Origin: Bacteroides sp. OM05-12
GTDB taxonomy: Bacteria; Bacteroidota; Bacteroidia; Bacteroidales; Bacteroidaceae
Direction: 5' to 3'
Length of the DNA stretch: 64,000 nt
Assembly: GCF_003438995.1 (NCBI RefSeq)
Contig: NZ_QSUN01000001.1
Location: 62,001-126,000, forward strand
Below the pieces are notes generated by a model. It ran no database searches. It was not told the DNA's origin and saw only the letters and a list, made by a program, of their open reading frames with translations. This document shows positions 1 through 7,932 of this stretch, piece after piece. Position 1 is the first letter of the stretch; every line of letters begins with the position of its first letter. Made by a program: the position numbers and the translations under genes.

Positions 1-1726
1 ATTCTGTTCGAAGATGTTTTTCCTCCTCATCCTGTTTCTTCAGCTCGGAAGGCGTCAAACCATACTTTGAACGAAATAGTCGATAAAAATTGCTACGAGT
101 ACTGAATCCTGACTCGACAGCAATCCCTTCTATAGTCATTTGACTGAATTTATCAGATAAAATGAGCCTGCATGCTTGTTCAAGTCTTAGAGTGTTGACA
201 TAGTCATTGAAAGTCTGCTGAGTTTCATTTCGTATAGCCTCACTCAAGTATCGGGTGTTGGTAGATAATGCGGCAGCTACTTCCTTTATAGTAATTTGCG
301 GATTTACATAAGCATTATTCGCTCCCATCCACTCCTCCAATCTGGAGAACAAAGTTGCATTAGTTTCTTTTTCCGTCCCCGCCTTATTACTGCTTAAACG
401 TTTAATTTCCGCTTGTAATGCATCTCTTTCCTTTAACTGTAAATACAAACTTCTGTTCTTTTGCTTCAGGTTGCGTGCATTCCGTCTGATAATAGATGTA
501 ATTATTCCGAGCAGTAGACAAATGACAATCAAGACAACAATCCCTATGCTCATCGAAAATATTTTGAGCCTGTCTTTTTCTGCTTTAATTTCCAGCTTAT
601 CTATTTCATATAAAGCACGTACCTCATCCAATTGTTTTGCCAAATTCAGACTGAATAAAGAATCATTTAAAGAGATATGCTCTTCATACATTTTGCAAGC
701 ATCTACATATTTCCCCATTCCGGCATCTATACGGGCTTTGTCTAGAGTGATACATAAGCGTACCTTTTGCTCTACCTGTGATGATTTCTCCAGACGAATC
801 TTATAATATTTCAAAGCTTCTTCATAATCTTTGATATAAAGATAATATTTGATCTGGACATCCCATAACGGATATAGCCATGCACCGGACCATAATGGGT
901 CTTGCCAGGAAATAGCATTATCTATACATCGCTTGGCCTCTTCCGGTTGGTCCAATTCCAAACAAATAAAAGCTTTAAGACAATAACAAGTAAAATAACG
1001 TCCCAGCAGGGCATCATCATTGGTCTTACTCTGGGAAGCATCTTCAGCTTTCTTTAGCAAAACAAAACATTTATTGCAGTTTTCAAGTGCCTCTGAAAAG
1101 TGCCCTTGTTCTCTGCCTGTCAGAATAATGTTCAAGTAAAGATCAATCATTAAAGATATGTTTTTATCTTCTTCCAACAGTTGAAGTGCTTCCTTATAGA
1201 AACGGGACGCTTCGGCAGGTCGACCTGTATATTGATAAATTTGGCCAAAGTTCTTGCACGCCATTGCCAAGCCAACAGTATTCTGAAGTTTCTTCGCCTC
1301 TTCATGTTGCTCGTTTATTCTTGTCAATGCATCTGCATATCGTTGATTGGATATTAATTTTTCTATCACAAGATTCTGAACTATAAACATTCTTCGATAT
1401 TCTTCTTCTTTACGCAATGCATCAACAACGGACTTTTCATACTTTAAGACACTATCTGTCATGTTTTGATTAACAAAAGCCTGTATACGGAGCCCCATAG
1501 CCACAGCAGTTAACTTCTTATTTTTCTTCTTTATTGCTTCATCCTGTAATCGGTCTAGGCAACTAAAAACAGAAGTGTCACCGTTGTATTTAATACATAA
1601 TTGATAGAGTGTTTTGATGCTGTCGTCTTCTTGGGAAAAAAGATAATTGTCTAATGTGTCGGCATATAGAAAGCCATTTATAGCATTTCCAATCAAGAAC
1701 ATAGTCAGGATGATAAATCTTTTCAT
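1..1726 (-). CDS. AraC-type membrane-tethered TPR regulator (partial)
   Basis: Reading the minus strand from an ATG at 1726 gives 575 open codons that run off the left edge of the window, so the C-terminus is missing or nearly so. The protein starts with a signal-like hydrophobic stretch, followed by about 360 residues of helical TPR-like repeats. One membrane segment lies near residues 390-415, then a short coiled linker, then an AraC-type double helix-turn-helix (about 465-570) with the typical pattern of IAVESGFSTRSNFYRLFR. This is a one-component regulator architecture common in Bacteroidetes: periplasmic sensor, one membrane crossing, cytoplasmic DNA-binding domain. The target is unknown. 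The divergent neighbour is a glycosyltransferase. It is unlike the soluble AraC regulator at 29213, which has a cupin-like N-terminus. The TPR assignment is from repeat pattern only. Confidence 0.85.
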   Translation of the reverse strand, partial: MKRFIILTMFLIGNAINGFLYADTLDNYLFSQEDDSIKTLYQLCIKYNGDTSVFSCLDRLQDEAIKKKNKKLTAVAMGLRIQAFVNQNMTDSVLKYEKSVVDALRKEEEYRRMFIVQNLVIEKLISNQRYADALTRINEQHEEAKKLQNTVGLAMACKNFGQIYQYTGRPAEASRFYKEALQLLEEDKNISLMIDLYLNIILTGREQGHFSEALENCNKCFVLLKKAEDASQSKTNDDALLGRYFTCYCLKAFICLELDQPEEAKRCIDNAISWQDPLWSGAWLYPLWDVQIKYYLYIKDYEEALKYYKIRLEKSSQVEQKVRLCITLDKARIDAGMGKYVDACKMYEEHISLNDSLFSLNLAKQLDEVRALYEIDKLEIKAEKDRLKIFSMSIGIVVLIVICLLLGIITSIIRRNARNLKQKNRSLYLQLKERDALQAEIKRLSSNKAGTEKETNATLFSRLEEWMGANNAYVNPQITIKEVAAALSTNTRYLSEAIRNETQQTFNDYVNTLRLEQACRLILSDKFSQMTIEGIAVESGFSTRSNFYRLFRSKYGLTPSELKKQDEEEKHLRTE

Positions 1727-1849
1727 GTGCTTTCCGCTTTACGATGAATGGGACAAAATTAAGATAAGTATGTCACTTATGCAAAAAGAATTGAACAAAA
1801 ACTTTTATTTGTTTTACGTGAAAAGATATTATTTATCAAAAACAACTCC

Positions 1850-1857
1850 TATCTTTG
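1850..1857 (+). promoter_or_regulatory. Bacteroides -7 promoter element (TATCTTTG)
   Basis: TATCTTTG fits the Bacteroides TAnnTTTG consensus and sits 29 bp ahead of the glycosyltransferase ATG at 1887. No clear TTTG -33 element is visible. It supports a start at 1887 rather than any upstream in-frame codon. Confidence 0.55.
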
Positions 1858-1886
1858 CCTGCAAGAACAAATATAATCAGCCAGAA

Positions 1887-2876
1887 ATGTTTTATTCAGT
1901 TATTATTCCTGTATATAACCGTCCGGACGAAGTAGATGAACTGTTAGACAGTCTTACTTCCCAAACTTATAAGGAGTTTGAAGTAATCGTCGTTGAAGAC
2001 GGTTCTTCCATACCTTGTAAAGAAGTAGTTGACAGATATAATGAGAAACTGGATATTAAATATTTCTCCAAAGCCAATTCCGGCCCGGGACAGACACGCA
2101 ATTACGGAGCGGAAAGGAGTAAAGGGGATTACCTAATTATATTGGATTCCGATTGCATTTTACCTCCCGGTTATTTTAATGCTGTTGAGAAAGAGCTAAA
2201 AGACAACCCTGCCGATGCTTTCGGAGGACCGGACAAGGCACACGATTCATTTACAAACATACAGAAAGCCATCAATTATGCCATGACTTCTTTCTTCACT
2301 ACCGGAGGTATTCGCGGAGGAAAAAAAAAGATGGATAAGTTTTATCCCCGTAGTTTTAATATGGGCGTCAAACGGGAAGTATATGAAGCGCTGGGAGGCT
2401 TTTCTAAAATGCGGTTCGGAGAAGATATCGATTTCAGTATCCGTATCTTCAAAGGAGGATACAAATGTAGGCTTTTTCCCGATGCTTGGGTATACCATAA
2501 ACGCCGCACAGATCTGAAAAAGTTTTTCAAGCAGGTACATAACTCCGGCATTGCACGTATCAACTTATATAAAAAGTATCCGGAATCATTGAAACCGGTG
2601 CACGTGTTACCCGCATTATTCACTCTTGGGGTTATATTCCTGTTGTTGAGTGCATTGGTTTGTCCGTATGCATTATTACCTATCGCCCTTTTTATCCTTA
2701 TTATATTTATTGACGCTTCAATCAATAATCGGAGTATCAGTATCGGTGCCTTAGCTATCATTGCTTCGTTCTACCAACTGATTGGTTATGGTACAGGCTT
2801 TATCCGGGCATGGTGGAAACGAGTCTTGTTGAAAAAAGATGAGTTTGCCGCTTTTGAAAAGAATTTTTATAAATAG
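1887..2876 (+). CDS. Family 2 glycosyltransferase, membrane-anchored
   Basis: A 329-residue GT-A fold glycosyltransferase. The N-terminus shows the GT2 signature SVIIPVYNRP, a DSD metal/nucleotide-sugar motif at residues 87-89 and a downstream GEDIDFSIRI segment that fits the catalytic acidic motif. Two hydrophobic segments near the C-terminus suggest anchoring in the inner membrane with the catalytic domain in the cytoplasm. The frame stays open upstream to 1647, but that part overlaps the divergent regulator and precedes the promoter element at 1850. Homology also starts exactly at the ATG at 1887. The sugar donor and acceptor cannot be read from sequence. radC follows 9 bp later, so the two are probably co-transcribed. 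Confidence 0.9.
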   Translation: MFYSVIIPVYNRPDEVDELLDSLTSQTYKEFEVIVVEDGSSIPCKEVVDRYNEKLDIKYFSKANSGPGQTRNYGAERSKGDYLIILDSDCILPPGYFNAVEKELKDNPADAFGGPDKAHDSFTNIQKAINYAMTSFFTTGGIRGGKKKMDKFYPRSFNMGVKREVYEALGGFSKMRFGEDIDFSIRIFKGGYKCRLFPDAWVYHKRRTDLKKFFKQVHNSGIARINLYKKYPESLKPVHVLPALFTLGVIFLLLSALVCPYALLPIALFILIIFIDASINNRSISIGALAIIASFYQLIGYGTGFIRAWWKRVLLKKDEFAAFEKNFYK

Positions 2877-2885
2877 AACTATATA

Positions 2886-3581
2886 ATGGAAGAAAAACAT
2901 AAGCTCAACATCAAAGAATGGGCTGAAGAAGACAGACCAAGAGAAAAGATGTTGAGCAAAGGTGTTACTTCCCTTAGTGATGCAGAACTTCTTGCAATAC
3001 TGATCGGTTCCGGTAATACAACGGAAACTGCAGTCGAGCTTACCCGCAGAATATTGGTTTCATGCAATAACAACCTTAATGAGTTAGGAAAAAGATCCAT
3101 TTCTGACTTATGTGTATTCAAAGGTATCGGTGAGGCAAAGGCTATCAGTATTACGGCTGCCCTCGAACTTGGAAAACGAAGAAAGCTGGCAAACGCCGAA
3201 GAACGCAAAACAATTACCTGTTCGACCGATATCTATCATATTTTCCAACCATTGATGTGCGATCTTCCTACCGAAGAATTTTGGATTGTCCTTCTCAATC
3301 AATCAAACAAAATAATCGACAGGATAAAAATCAGTTCAGGAGGTATAACGGAAACCTCTGCAGATATTCGCAGTATTTTAAGAGAATCTCTGCTTCGACG
3401 CGCTACATCTATTATTCTTTGCCACAACCATCCGTCGGGAAACAGACATCCCAGCCAGGCTGACGACCGCCTGACGGACAAAGTCCACCAAGCGACAAGG
3501 ATCATGGATATAAAACTTCATGACCATCTTATCATATGCGAAGGAACATATTATAGTTATGCAGATGAAGGCAGGATATGA
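2886..3581 (+). CDS. radC: RadC/JAB-domain protein
   Basis: A 231-residue protein of full RadC length. The N-terminal half carries a helix-hairpin-helix-like region (LSDAELLAILIGSG, then FKGIGEAKA). The C-terminal half is a JAB/MPN-type metal site with HNHPSG followed by an acidic residue in SQADDRLT. RadC proteins are historically linked to DNA repair, but their biochemical role is unsettled and many are associated with mobile elements. This one is in a core-looking neighbourhood directly behind a glycosyltransferase. A hairpin follows the stop codon. Confidence 0.92.
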   Translation: MEEKHKLNIKEWAEEDRPREKMLSKGVTSLSDAELLAILIGSGNTTETAVELTRRILVSCNNNLNELGKRSISDLCVFKGIGEAKAISITAALELGKRRKLANAEERKTITCSTDIYHIFQPLMCDLPTEEFWIVLLNQSNKIIDRIKISSGGITETSADIRSILRESLLRRATSIILCHNHPSGNRHPSQADDRLTDKVHQATRIMDIKLHDHLIICEGTYYSYADEGRI

Positions 3582-3598
3582 GTTATTGACTAAAAATA

Positions 3599-3640
3599 AT
3601 CCGGTGGCAATAAAATAAGAATCATTTATCACCACCGGAT
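3599..3640. terminator. Hairpin between convergent radC and GH2 genes
   Basis: Arms 3599-3614 and 3625-3640 pair over 9 bp (ATCCGGTGG / CCACCGGAT), then two mismatches, then 5 bp, around a 10-nt loop. It lies between convergent genes and could serve both, but neither side has a long T-run. Confidence 0.6.
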
Positions 3641-3677
3641 ACCCCGAAACAATACTCTCTACTACCTTAAAAGGTAA

Positions 3678-6173
3678 CTACTTACTCCTTAAAACAATCT
3701 TTCCGCCTTTTAAACCTTTTGCCGTAGCTTCCAATGTGATTTCTCCGGATCTTTCCGTAGTTTGCACAATAGCTGTAAGCATACCGCTGAACAGAGTCAT
3801 CTGTGGCAAATGAAACAAGTCTAAAGAAGCCGGATCACCATTTGCTCCGGCACGATATGTACCTTCACCTTTTACACGGAACTTTACTAAACGATCTGCA
3901 TCCGTACACAAGTTACCATCCTTGTCCACCACTCTTACGGTAATATAAGCAAGATCCTTGCCATTAGCATCTAAGACCGTACGATTTGACGAAAGTTCCA
4001 AATGATGGGGCACTCCGGCTGTATGTATCTCTTTTTCTGCAACCGCTTTCCCATCTTTGTCATAAGCAACAACTTTTACCGTTCCCGGTTCATACTTCGT
4101 GTCCATCCACATCAAACGATAACGCTTTTGACGTTTTAATTCTCTTATAGAGACAGAGTCTCCGCTATTTGTAACTTTCACCGACAAATCTTTTGTACGC
4201 ATACCCTGACTCTTGCCATTGATAAAAAGCTCCGCAGAAGGATAATTTGTATAAACAAAAACCGGAGTGACTTCTCCTTCACGTCCTTTCCAATTCCAGT
4301 GAGGCAATATATGCAAAGTTTCTTCTTTCGGATTCCAATGACTACGGTATAAATAATAACGGTCTTTAGGCAAGCTCGCTAAATCCACAATACCAAAAAG
4401 GGAGCTATGACTTGGCCAATCCGTATAATAAGGAGTCGGTTCTCCCAGATAATCAAAACCTGTCCAAACAAATTCTCCAATACAATAAGGTAAATCCTCA
4501 TGTTGTACAAAATCATCTTCGGGAAGATTTGACCAAGCACAATGCTCTACATCATAGGATGACGATTGATGATCAGGGTATTTCTGCATGGACCTACGTT
4601 CAACCGGGAATTTATAAACACCTCTTGAACTAACCGTTGAGGCTGTTTCACTGCCTAAAATAATCTGTTGAGGCAATTTATCATAGTTTTCCTGATACAT
4701 GAACGGTCGATAATTAAAGCCGGGCACTTCCATCACCGCCGCATAATTATTATTGATAACCGCTTTCGGATTGTCCATCCCCTGTGTTACAAAGCGTGTC
4801 GGGTCTTCACGACGGCAAATATCTTGTAAATAACGGGCAATCTTAGAGCCCCCTTTCGTATATTGTTCGGGTACCTCATTACCGATGCACCAGAACATAA
4901 CACTTGGATTATTCCGATAATGATGTATCAAATTTACCAAATCCTTCTCCGCCCATTCATCAAAGAAAAGATGATAGCCATTCTTACATTTCTCCTCTTT
5001 CCATTCGTCAAAAGTTTCCGCCATCAACATAACTCCCATTTCATCACACAGACGAACAAGCTCCGGTGCAGGCATATTATGAGAAGTACGAATCGCGTTA
5101 CAACCCATGTCCTTCAAAAGTTCAATTTGGTGACGAAGAGCCGCTTCATTTACTGCAGCTCCCAAAGGTCCTAAATCGTGGTGATTGCAAACACCTTTGA
5201 AAACGACCTTCTTACCATTTAAATAGAATCCCTTATCAGGAATCATTTCAATCGTCCGGATGCCAAATGTTGTGGTATACTCATCTTTCAACTCAGAACC
5301 TTCATATAATTTAGATACTGCCTCATAAAGATTCGGATGTTCCATATCCCACAACATAGGGCTCTGAACAATCATTTCCTGTTCAAACTGATTCTCATCA
5401 TATTCTCCCAATACTGTTTCCAAAGACGATACGGTCTTTCCATCTTTATTCTTGATTTCCGTAACCAAACGATAATCAGAGGCAACAGTTTGTTGCGGAC
5501 GAACCAACTTTGTTTTTAAATTGACTTTAGCAAATTCCGCTGTCACACGTGGAGTAGTCACATAAGTACCCCATACCGGAATATGTACATCATTTGTCAT
5601 CACCACATGCACATTTCGGTAAAGTCCTGCTCCCGGATACCAACGGGAAGATTCCGGCAGATTCTCCAATCTTACAGCCAAGAGGTTATCACCTTCTTTC
5701 AAAGCAGACGTTACATCCAAGTGAAAAGAATTATAGCCATAAACCCACTCACCAACCTTTGTACCGTTCAAATAAACTTGCGGATGGCTCATCGTACCAT
5801 CAAATATTAAAGCAACTTTCTTACCTTTCGCGAAACCGGGTACTTGAAAATTCAGACGATACCAGCCCGTACCAACAAACGGCAAACCACCGGTGCGTCC
5901 GGCATGTTCCATCGCTTTCTCTTGTCCATCTTGTGTGATAGCCACTTCCTGCACATCATTCTTTGCACTGAAAGGTCCGTAAATAGCCCAATCATGCGGA
6001 ACAGTCACCGATTGCCACTTGCCGTCATCATAGGATGGTAATCTAAATTGGGGATCATCTTCACGGGTAAATTTCCAACCTTTCTCTAATAAAAATTCTG
6101 TTCTGGATTGCGCACTGACTTTAGCAACAGTACCAAACACAAGCATGATAAGTATAAAACCAAATTTCTTCAT
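3678..6173 (-). CDS. GH2 beta-galactosidase-like secreted glycosidase
   Basis: 831 residues with a signal peptide (cleavage probably after VSA near residue 21). The GH2 order is visible: a sugar-binding jelly-roll domain (about 25-195), an immunoglobulin-like domain (about 200-305) and a TIM barrel from about 310. The acid/base glutamate is in WCIGNEVPEQ (E433), and the nucleophile is probably the glutamate of GSET (E509). A conserved GEFVWTGFDYLGEP segment follows. The C-terminus has additional beta-sandwich regions like those in Bacteroides GH2 enzymes. Predicted location is the periplasm. GH2 also includes beta-glucuronidases and mannosidases, so galactosidase activity is a best guess. It stands alone outside the repeat-bounded locus, with its own promoter element at 6212-6219. 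Confidence 0.88.
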   Translation of the reverse strand: MKKFGFILIMLVFGTVAKVSAQSRTEFLLEKGWKFTREDDPQFRLPSYDDGKWQSVTVPHDWAIYGPFSAKNDVQEVAITQDGQEKAMEHAGRTGGLPFVGTGWYRLNFQVPGFAKGKKVALIFDGTMSHPQVYLNGTKVGEWVYGYNSFHLDVTSALKEGDNLLAVRLENLPESSRWYPGAGLYRNVHVVMTNDVHIPVWGTYVTTPRVTAEFAKVNLKTKLVRPQQTVASDYRLVTEIKNKDGKTVSSLETVLGEYDENQFEQEMIVQSPMLWDMEHPNLYEAVSKLYEGSELKDEYTTTFGIRTIEMIPDKGFYLNGKKVVFKGVCNHHDLGPLGAAVNEAALRHQIELLKDMGCNAIRTSHNMPAPELVRLCDEMGVMLMAETFDEWKEEKCKNGYHLFFDEWAEKDLVNLIHHYRNNPSVMFWCIGNEVPEQYTKGGSKIARYLQDICRREDPTRFVTQGMDNPKAVINNNYAAVMEVPGFNYRPFMYQENYDKLPQQIILGSETASTVSSRGVYKFPVERRSMQKYPDHQSSSYDVEHCAWSNLPEDDFVQHEDLPYCIGEFVWTGFDYLGEPTPYYTDWPSHSSLFGIVDLASLPKDRYYLYRSHWNPKEETLHILPHWNWKGREGEVTPVFVYTNYPSAELFINGKSQGMRTKDLSVKVTNSGDSVSIRELKRQKRYRLMWMDTKYEPGTVKVVAYDKDGKAVAEKEIHTAGVPHHLELSSNRTVLDANGKDLAYITVRVVDKDGNLCTDADRLVKFRVKGEGTYRAGANGDPASLDLFHLPQMTLFSGMLTAIVQTTERSGEITLEATAKGLKGGKIVLRSK

Positions 6174-6211
6174 TCGTTGTTATTATTTTATAGCATTAGA
6201 TAATTTCATCG

Positions 6212-6219
6212 CAAATATA
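6212..6219 (-). promoter_or_regulatory. -7 promoter element for the GH2 gene
   Basis: The minus strand reads TATATTTG, a match to TAnnTTTG, 39 bp upstream of the GH2 start codon. The -33 side is not clear. Confidence 0.5.
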
Positions 6220-6296
6220 AGGCGCAAAGCAGTGGTTGCATGTTTAAAAACGTCCAATTTATTTTCTTAATTATCTAATAAGTCGAGTTTTTTAAT

Positions 6297-6304
6297 TAAG
6301 TTTG
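6297..6304 (+). promoter_or_regulatory. -7 promoter element for the SufT-like/lpxH pair
   Basis: TAAGTTTG fits TAnnTTTG and sits 23 bp before the ATG at 6328. A matching -33 element is not obvious. Confidence 0.5.
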
Positions 6305-6327
6305 CACCTATAAAAGTTCTATTCAAT

Positions 6328-6645
6328 ATGGAGACAACCCGTTTTACTATAGAAGAAAATATTGTCAAGATGTTAAAGACCGTCTACGATCCAGAGATTC
6401 CTGTTAATGTCTATGATCTTGGGCTTATCTACAAAATAGATGTATCCGATACCGGAGAAGCCGCTATCGACATGACGCTTACAGCGCCGAACTGTCCGGC
6501 TGCCGACTTTATTATGGAAGATGTACGCCAGAAGATAGAATCGGTAGACGGTGTTAAATCAGCCACTATCAATCTGGTATTCGAACCGGAATGGGATAAA
6601 GATATGATGAGTGAGGAAGCCAAACTGGAGCTTGGTTTCTTATAA
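6328..6645 (+). CDS. SufT-like (DUF59/MIP18 family) iron-sulfur assembly factor
   Basis: A 105-residue single-domain protein with the family hallmark DPEIPVNVYDLGLIY near the N-terminus. A conserved TAPNCPAADF segment carries the cysteine typical of DUF59 proteins. Members of this family help mature or deliver iron-sulfur clusters in the cytoplasm, and this length matches the stand-alone form. The lpxH-type gene follows after 30 bp on the same strand, so the two probably share a transcript although their functions are not obviously linked. Confidence 0.88.
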   Translation: METTRFTIEENIVKMLKTVYDPEIPVNVYDLGLIYKIDVSDTGEAAIDMTLTAPNCPAADFIMEDVRQKIESVDGVKSATINLVFEPEWDKDMMSEEAKLELGFL

Positions 6646-6675
6646 AGATTCTACATTATTACAACAGAAACGAGT

Positions 6676-7443
6676 ATGAAGAAAGTATATTTCCTATCAG
6701 ATGCACATCTTGGTTCCCGTGCTATCGACCATAGCCGCACACAAGAACGACGCTTGGTAAACTTTTTGGATAGCATTAAACATGATGCCGAAGCTGTTTA
6801 CTTGTTAGGAGATATGTTTGACTTCTGGTACGAATTCAAAACCGTTGTACCAAAAGGCTTTACCCGTTTCTTAGGAAAATTATCCGAACTTACAGACTTG
6901 GGAGTAGAAGTACACTTTTTCATCGGTAACCACGATATCTGGTGTGGAGACTATCTCACTAAAGAATGTGGAGTTATTCTCCATCGTGAGCCACAGACAA
7001 CAGAGATACATGGTAAAGAATTCTATCTGGCACATGGTGACGGGCTAGGTGATCCGAATAAATCATTCAAATTTCTACGTTCAATGTTTCACAGCACCAC
7101 TTTGCAAACACTTTTCTCCATGCTACACCCCCGATGGAGCATAGACTTAGGTTTGACATGGGCAAAGCATAGCCGTCTGAAACGCGAAAATGGAAAAGAG
7201 CCCGACTATATGGGAGAAGACAAAGAATTTCTTGTACTTTATACAAAAGAATACCTTAAAACTCACCCGAATATAAACTATTTCATCTATGGGCATCGCC
7301 ACATCATGCTGGACTTAATGCTCAATCGCACGGCACGCATACTTATTCTCGGTGATTGGATTAACCACTTTTCTTATGCCGTATTCGATGGAGAAAATCT
7401 TATTTTAGACCAATTCATCGAAGGGGAAACATTTCAGAAATAG
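6676..7443 (+). CDS. lpxH: UDP-2,3-diacylglucosamine diphosphatase (LpxH type)
   Basis: A 255-residue calcineurin-like phosphoesterase. The five metal-binding blocks are visible: DAHLG (D9, H11), GDMFD (D46), GNHD (N85, H86), a histidine in LAHGDG and GHRH near residue 205. Length and pattern fit LpxH-like enzymes that hydrolyse UDP-2,3-diacylglucosamine to lipid X in lipid A synthesis at the inner membrane face. The gene ends 13 bp before the left copy of the long direct repeat and so marks the left border of the accessory block. Other metallophosphatases share the blocks, so the symbol is likely but not certain. Confidence 0.85.
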   Translation: MKKVYFLSDAHLGSRAIDHSRTQERRLVNFLDSIKHDAEAVYLLGDMFDFWYEFKTVVPKGFTRFLGKLSELTDLGVEVHFFIGNHDIWCGDYLTKECGVILHREPQTTEIHGKEFYLAHGDGLGDPNKSFKFLRSMFHSTTLQTLFSMLHPRWSIDLGLTWAKHSRLKRENGKEPDYMGEDKEFLVLYTKEYLKTHPNINYFIYGHRHIMLDLMLNRTARILILGDWINHFSYAVFDGENLILDQFIEGETFQK

Positions 7444-7456
7444 ACATGCTTGAACT

Positions 7457-7833
7457 AAATACGGCAACAAAGTGCATTCCACAATAAAGGTAATCAGCAA
7501 GTTCAATCGAACAGACTAAAGAAAAACCTCCTGACTTCTATCCGACTACTCCTTTACAACTAAAAGAATTCGTCTATATCCGTATCCAAAAAGAGGTAGG
7601 GCATTCGGCAAGAAGACGTAGTGCGTCAAGAGCATAGAGGTAGGGCATTTTAATGCAAAAAGCGCGACAAATTTTCAGCACACATAAGGGCGACGAATGT
7701 CACAAGTTTTCTTATTTAGGGCTTTTTAGAAGATAAAGCGTTGATAATGAGCTCCGCGACAAAAATTTAATAGGGGGTATAAAATAATATGAATTGATAA
7801 GATATAGAATAAAAGAAAGGATGCGTTCAAAGT
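7457..7833. repeat. Left copy of the 376-bp direct repeat bounding the PUL
   Basis: This stretch recurs in the same orientation at 39506-39880. By-eye alignment gives 12 substitutions and one 2-bp gap over about 376 bp, roughly 97% identity. No convincing protein is encoded. The 14-mer AGAGGTAGGGCATT occurs twice inside it (7592-7605 and 7636-7649, 44 bp apart), and a GCGACAAA motif also recurs. Clear terminal inverted repeats or target-site duplications were not seen. Its nature (non-autonomous mobile element, recombination scar, structured RNA) is unknown. Confidence 0.9.
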
Positions 7834-7841
7834 GATACGGT

Positions 7842-7881
7842 CGGTTGATCACAAACACCTATCGTTTGCAAAAAATCGACC
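7842..7881. repeat. Hairpin and dispersed 37-bp motif
   Basis: An outer imperfect pair (CGGTTGAT and ATCGACCG) encloses an inner pair (CAAAC at 7852-7856 and GTTTG at 7864-7868). The stretch 7850-7886 matches 46372-46408 at 31 of 37 positions. It lies 52 bp beyond the stop of the minus-strand FAD oxidoreductase gene, so it may end that transcript. The remaining DNA up to 7932 shows nothing else. Confidence 0.5.
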
Positions 7882-7932
7882 GTGTGCCGAATTGCAAGTA
7901 CCAATAAATAATAAGTTCTCGGAACTCCCCCT

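Noticed and set aside
1647..1886. In-frame extension of the glycosyltransferase upstream of 1887
   Set aside because: It overlaps the divergent regulator and the promoter element, and similarity starts at the ATG at 1887.
3678..6173. Several open frames opposite the GH2 gene, and similar ones opposite other large genes
   Set aside because: They lie wholly inside genes with strong family motifs on the other strand and show no motifs of their own.
7457..7833. Known insertion sequence or small transposon
   Set aside because: No transposase reading frame, no clear terminal inverted repeats, and no target-site duplication could be seen, so no such claim is made.
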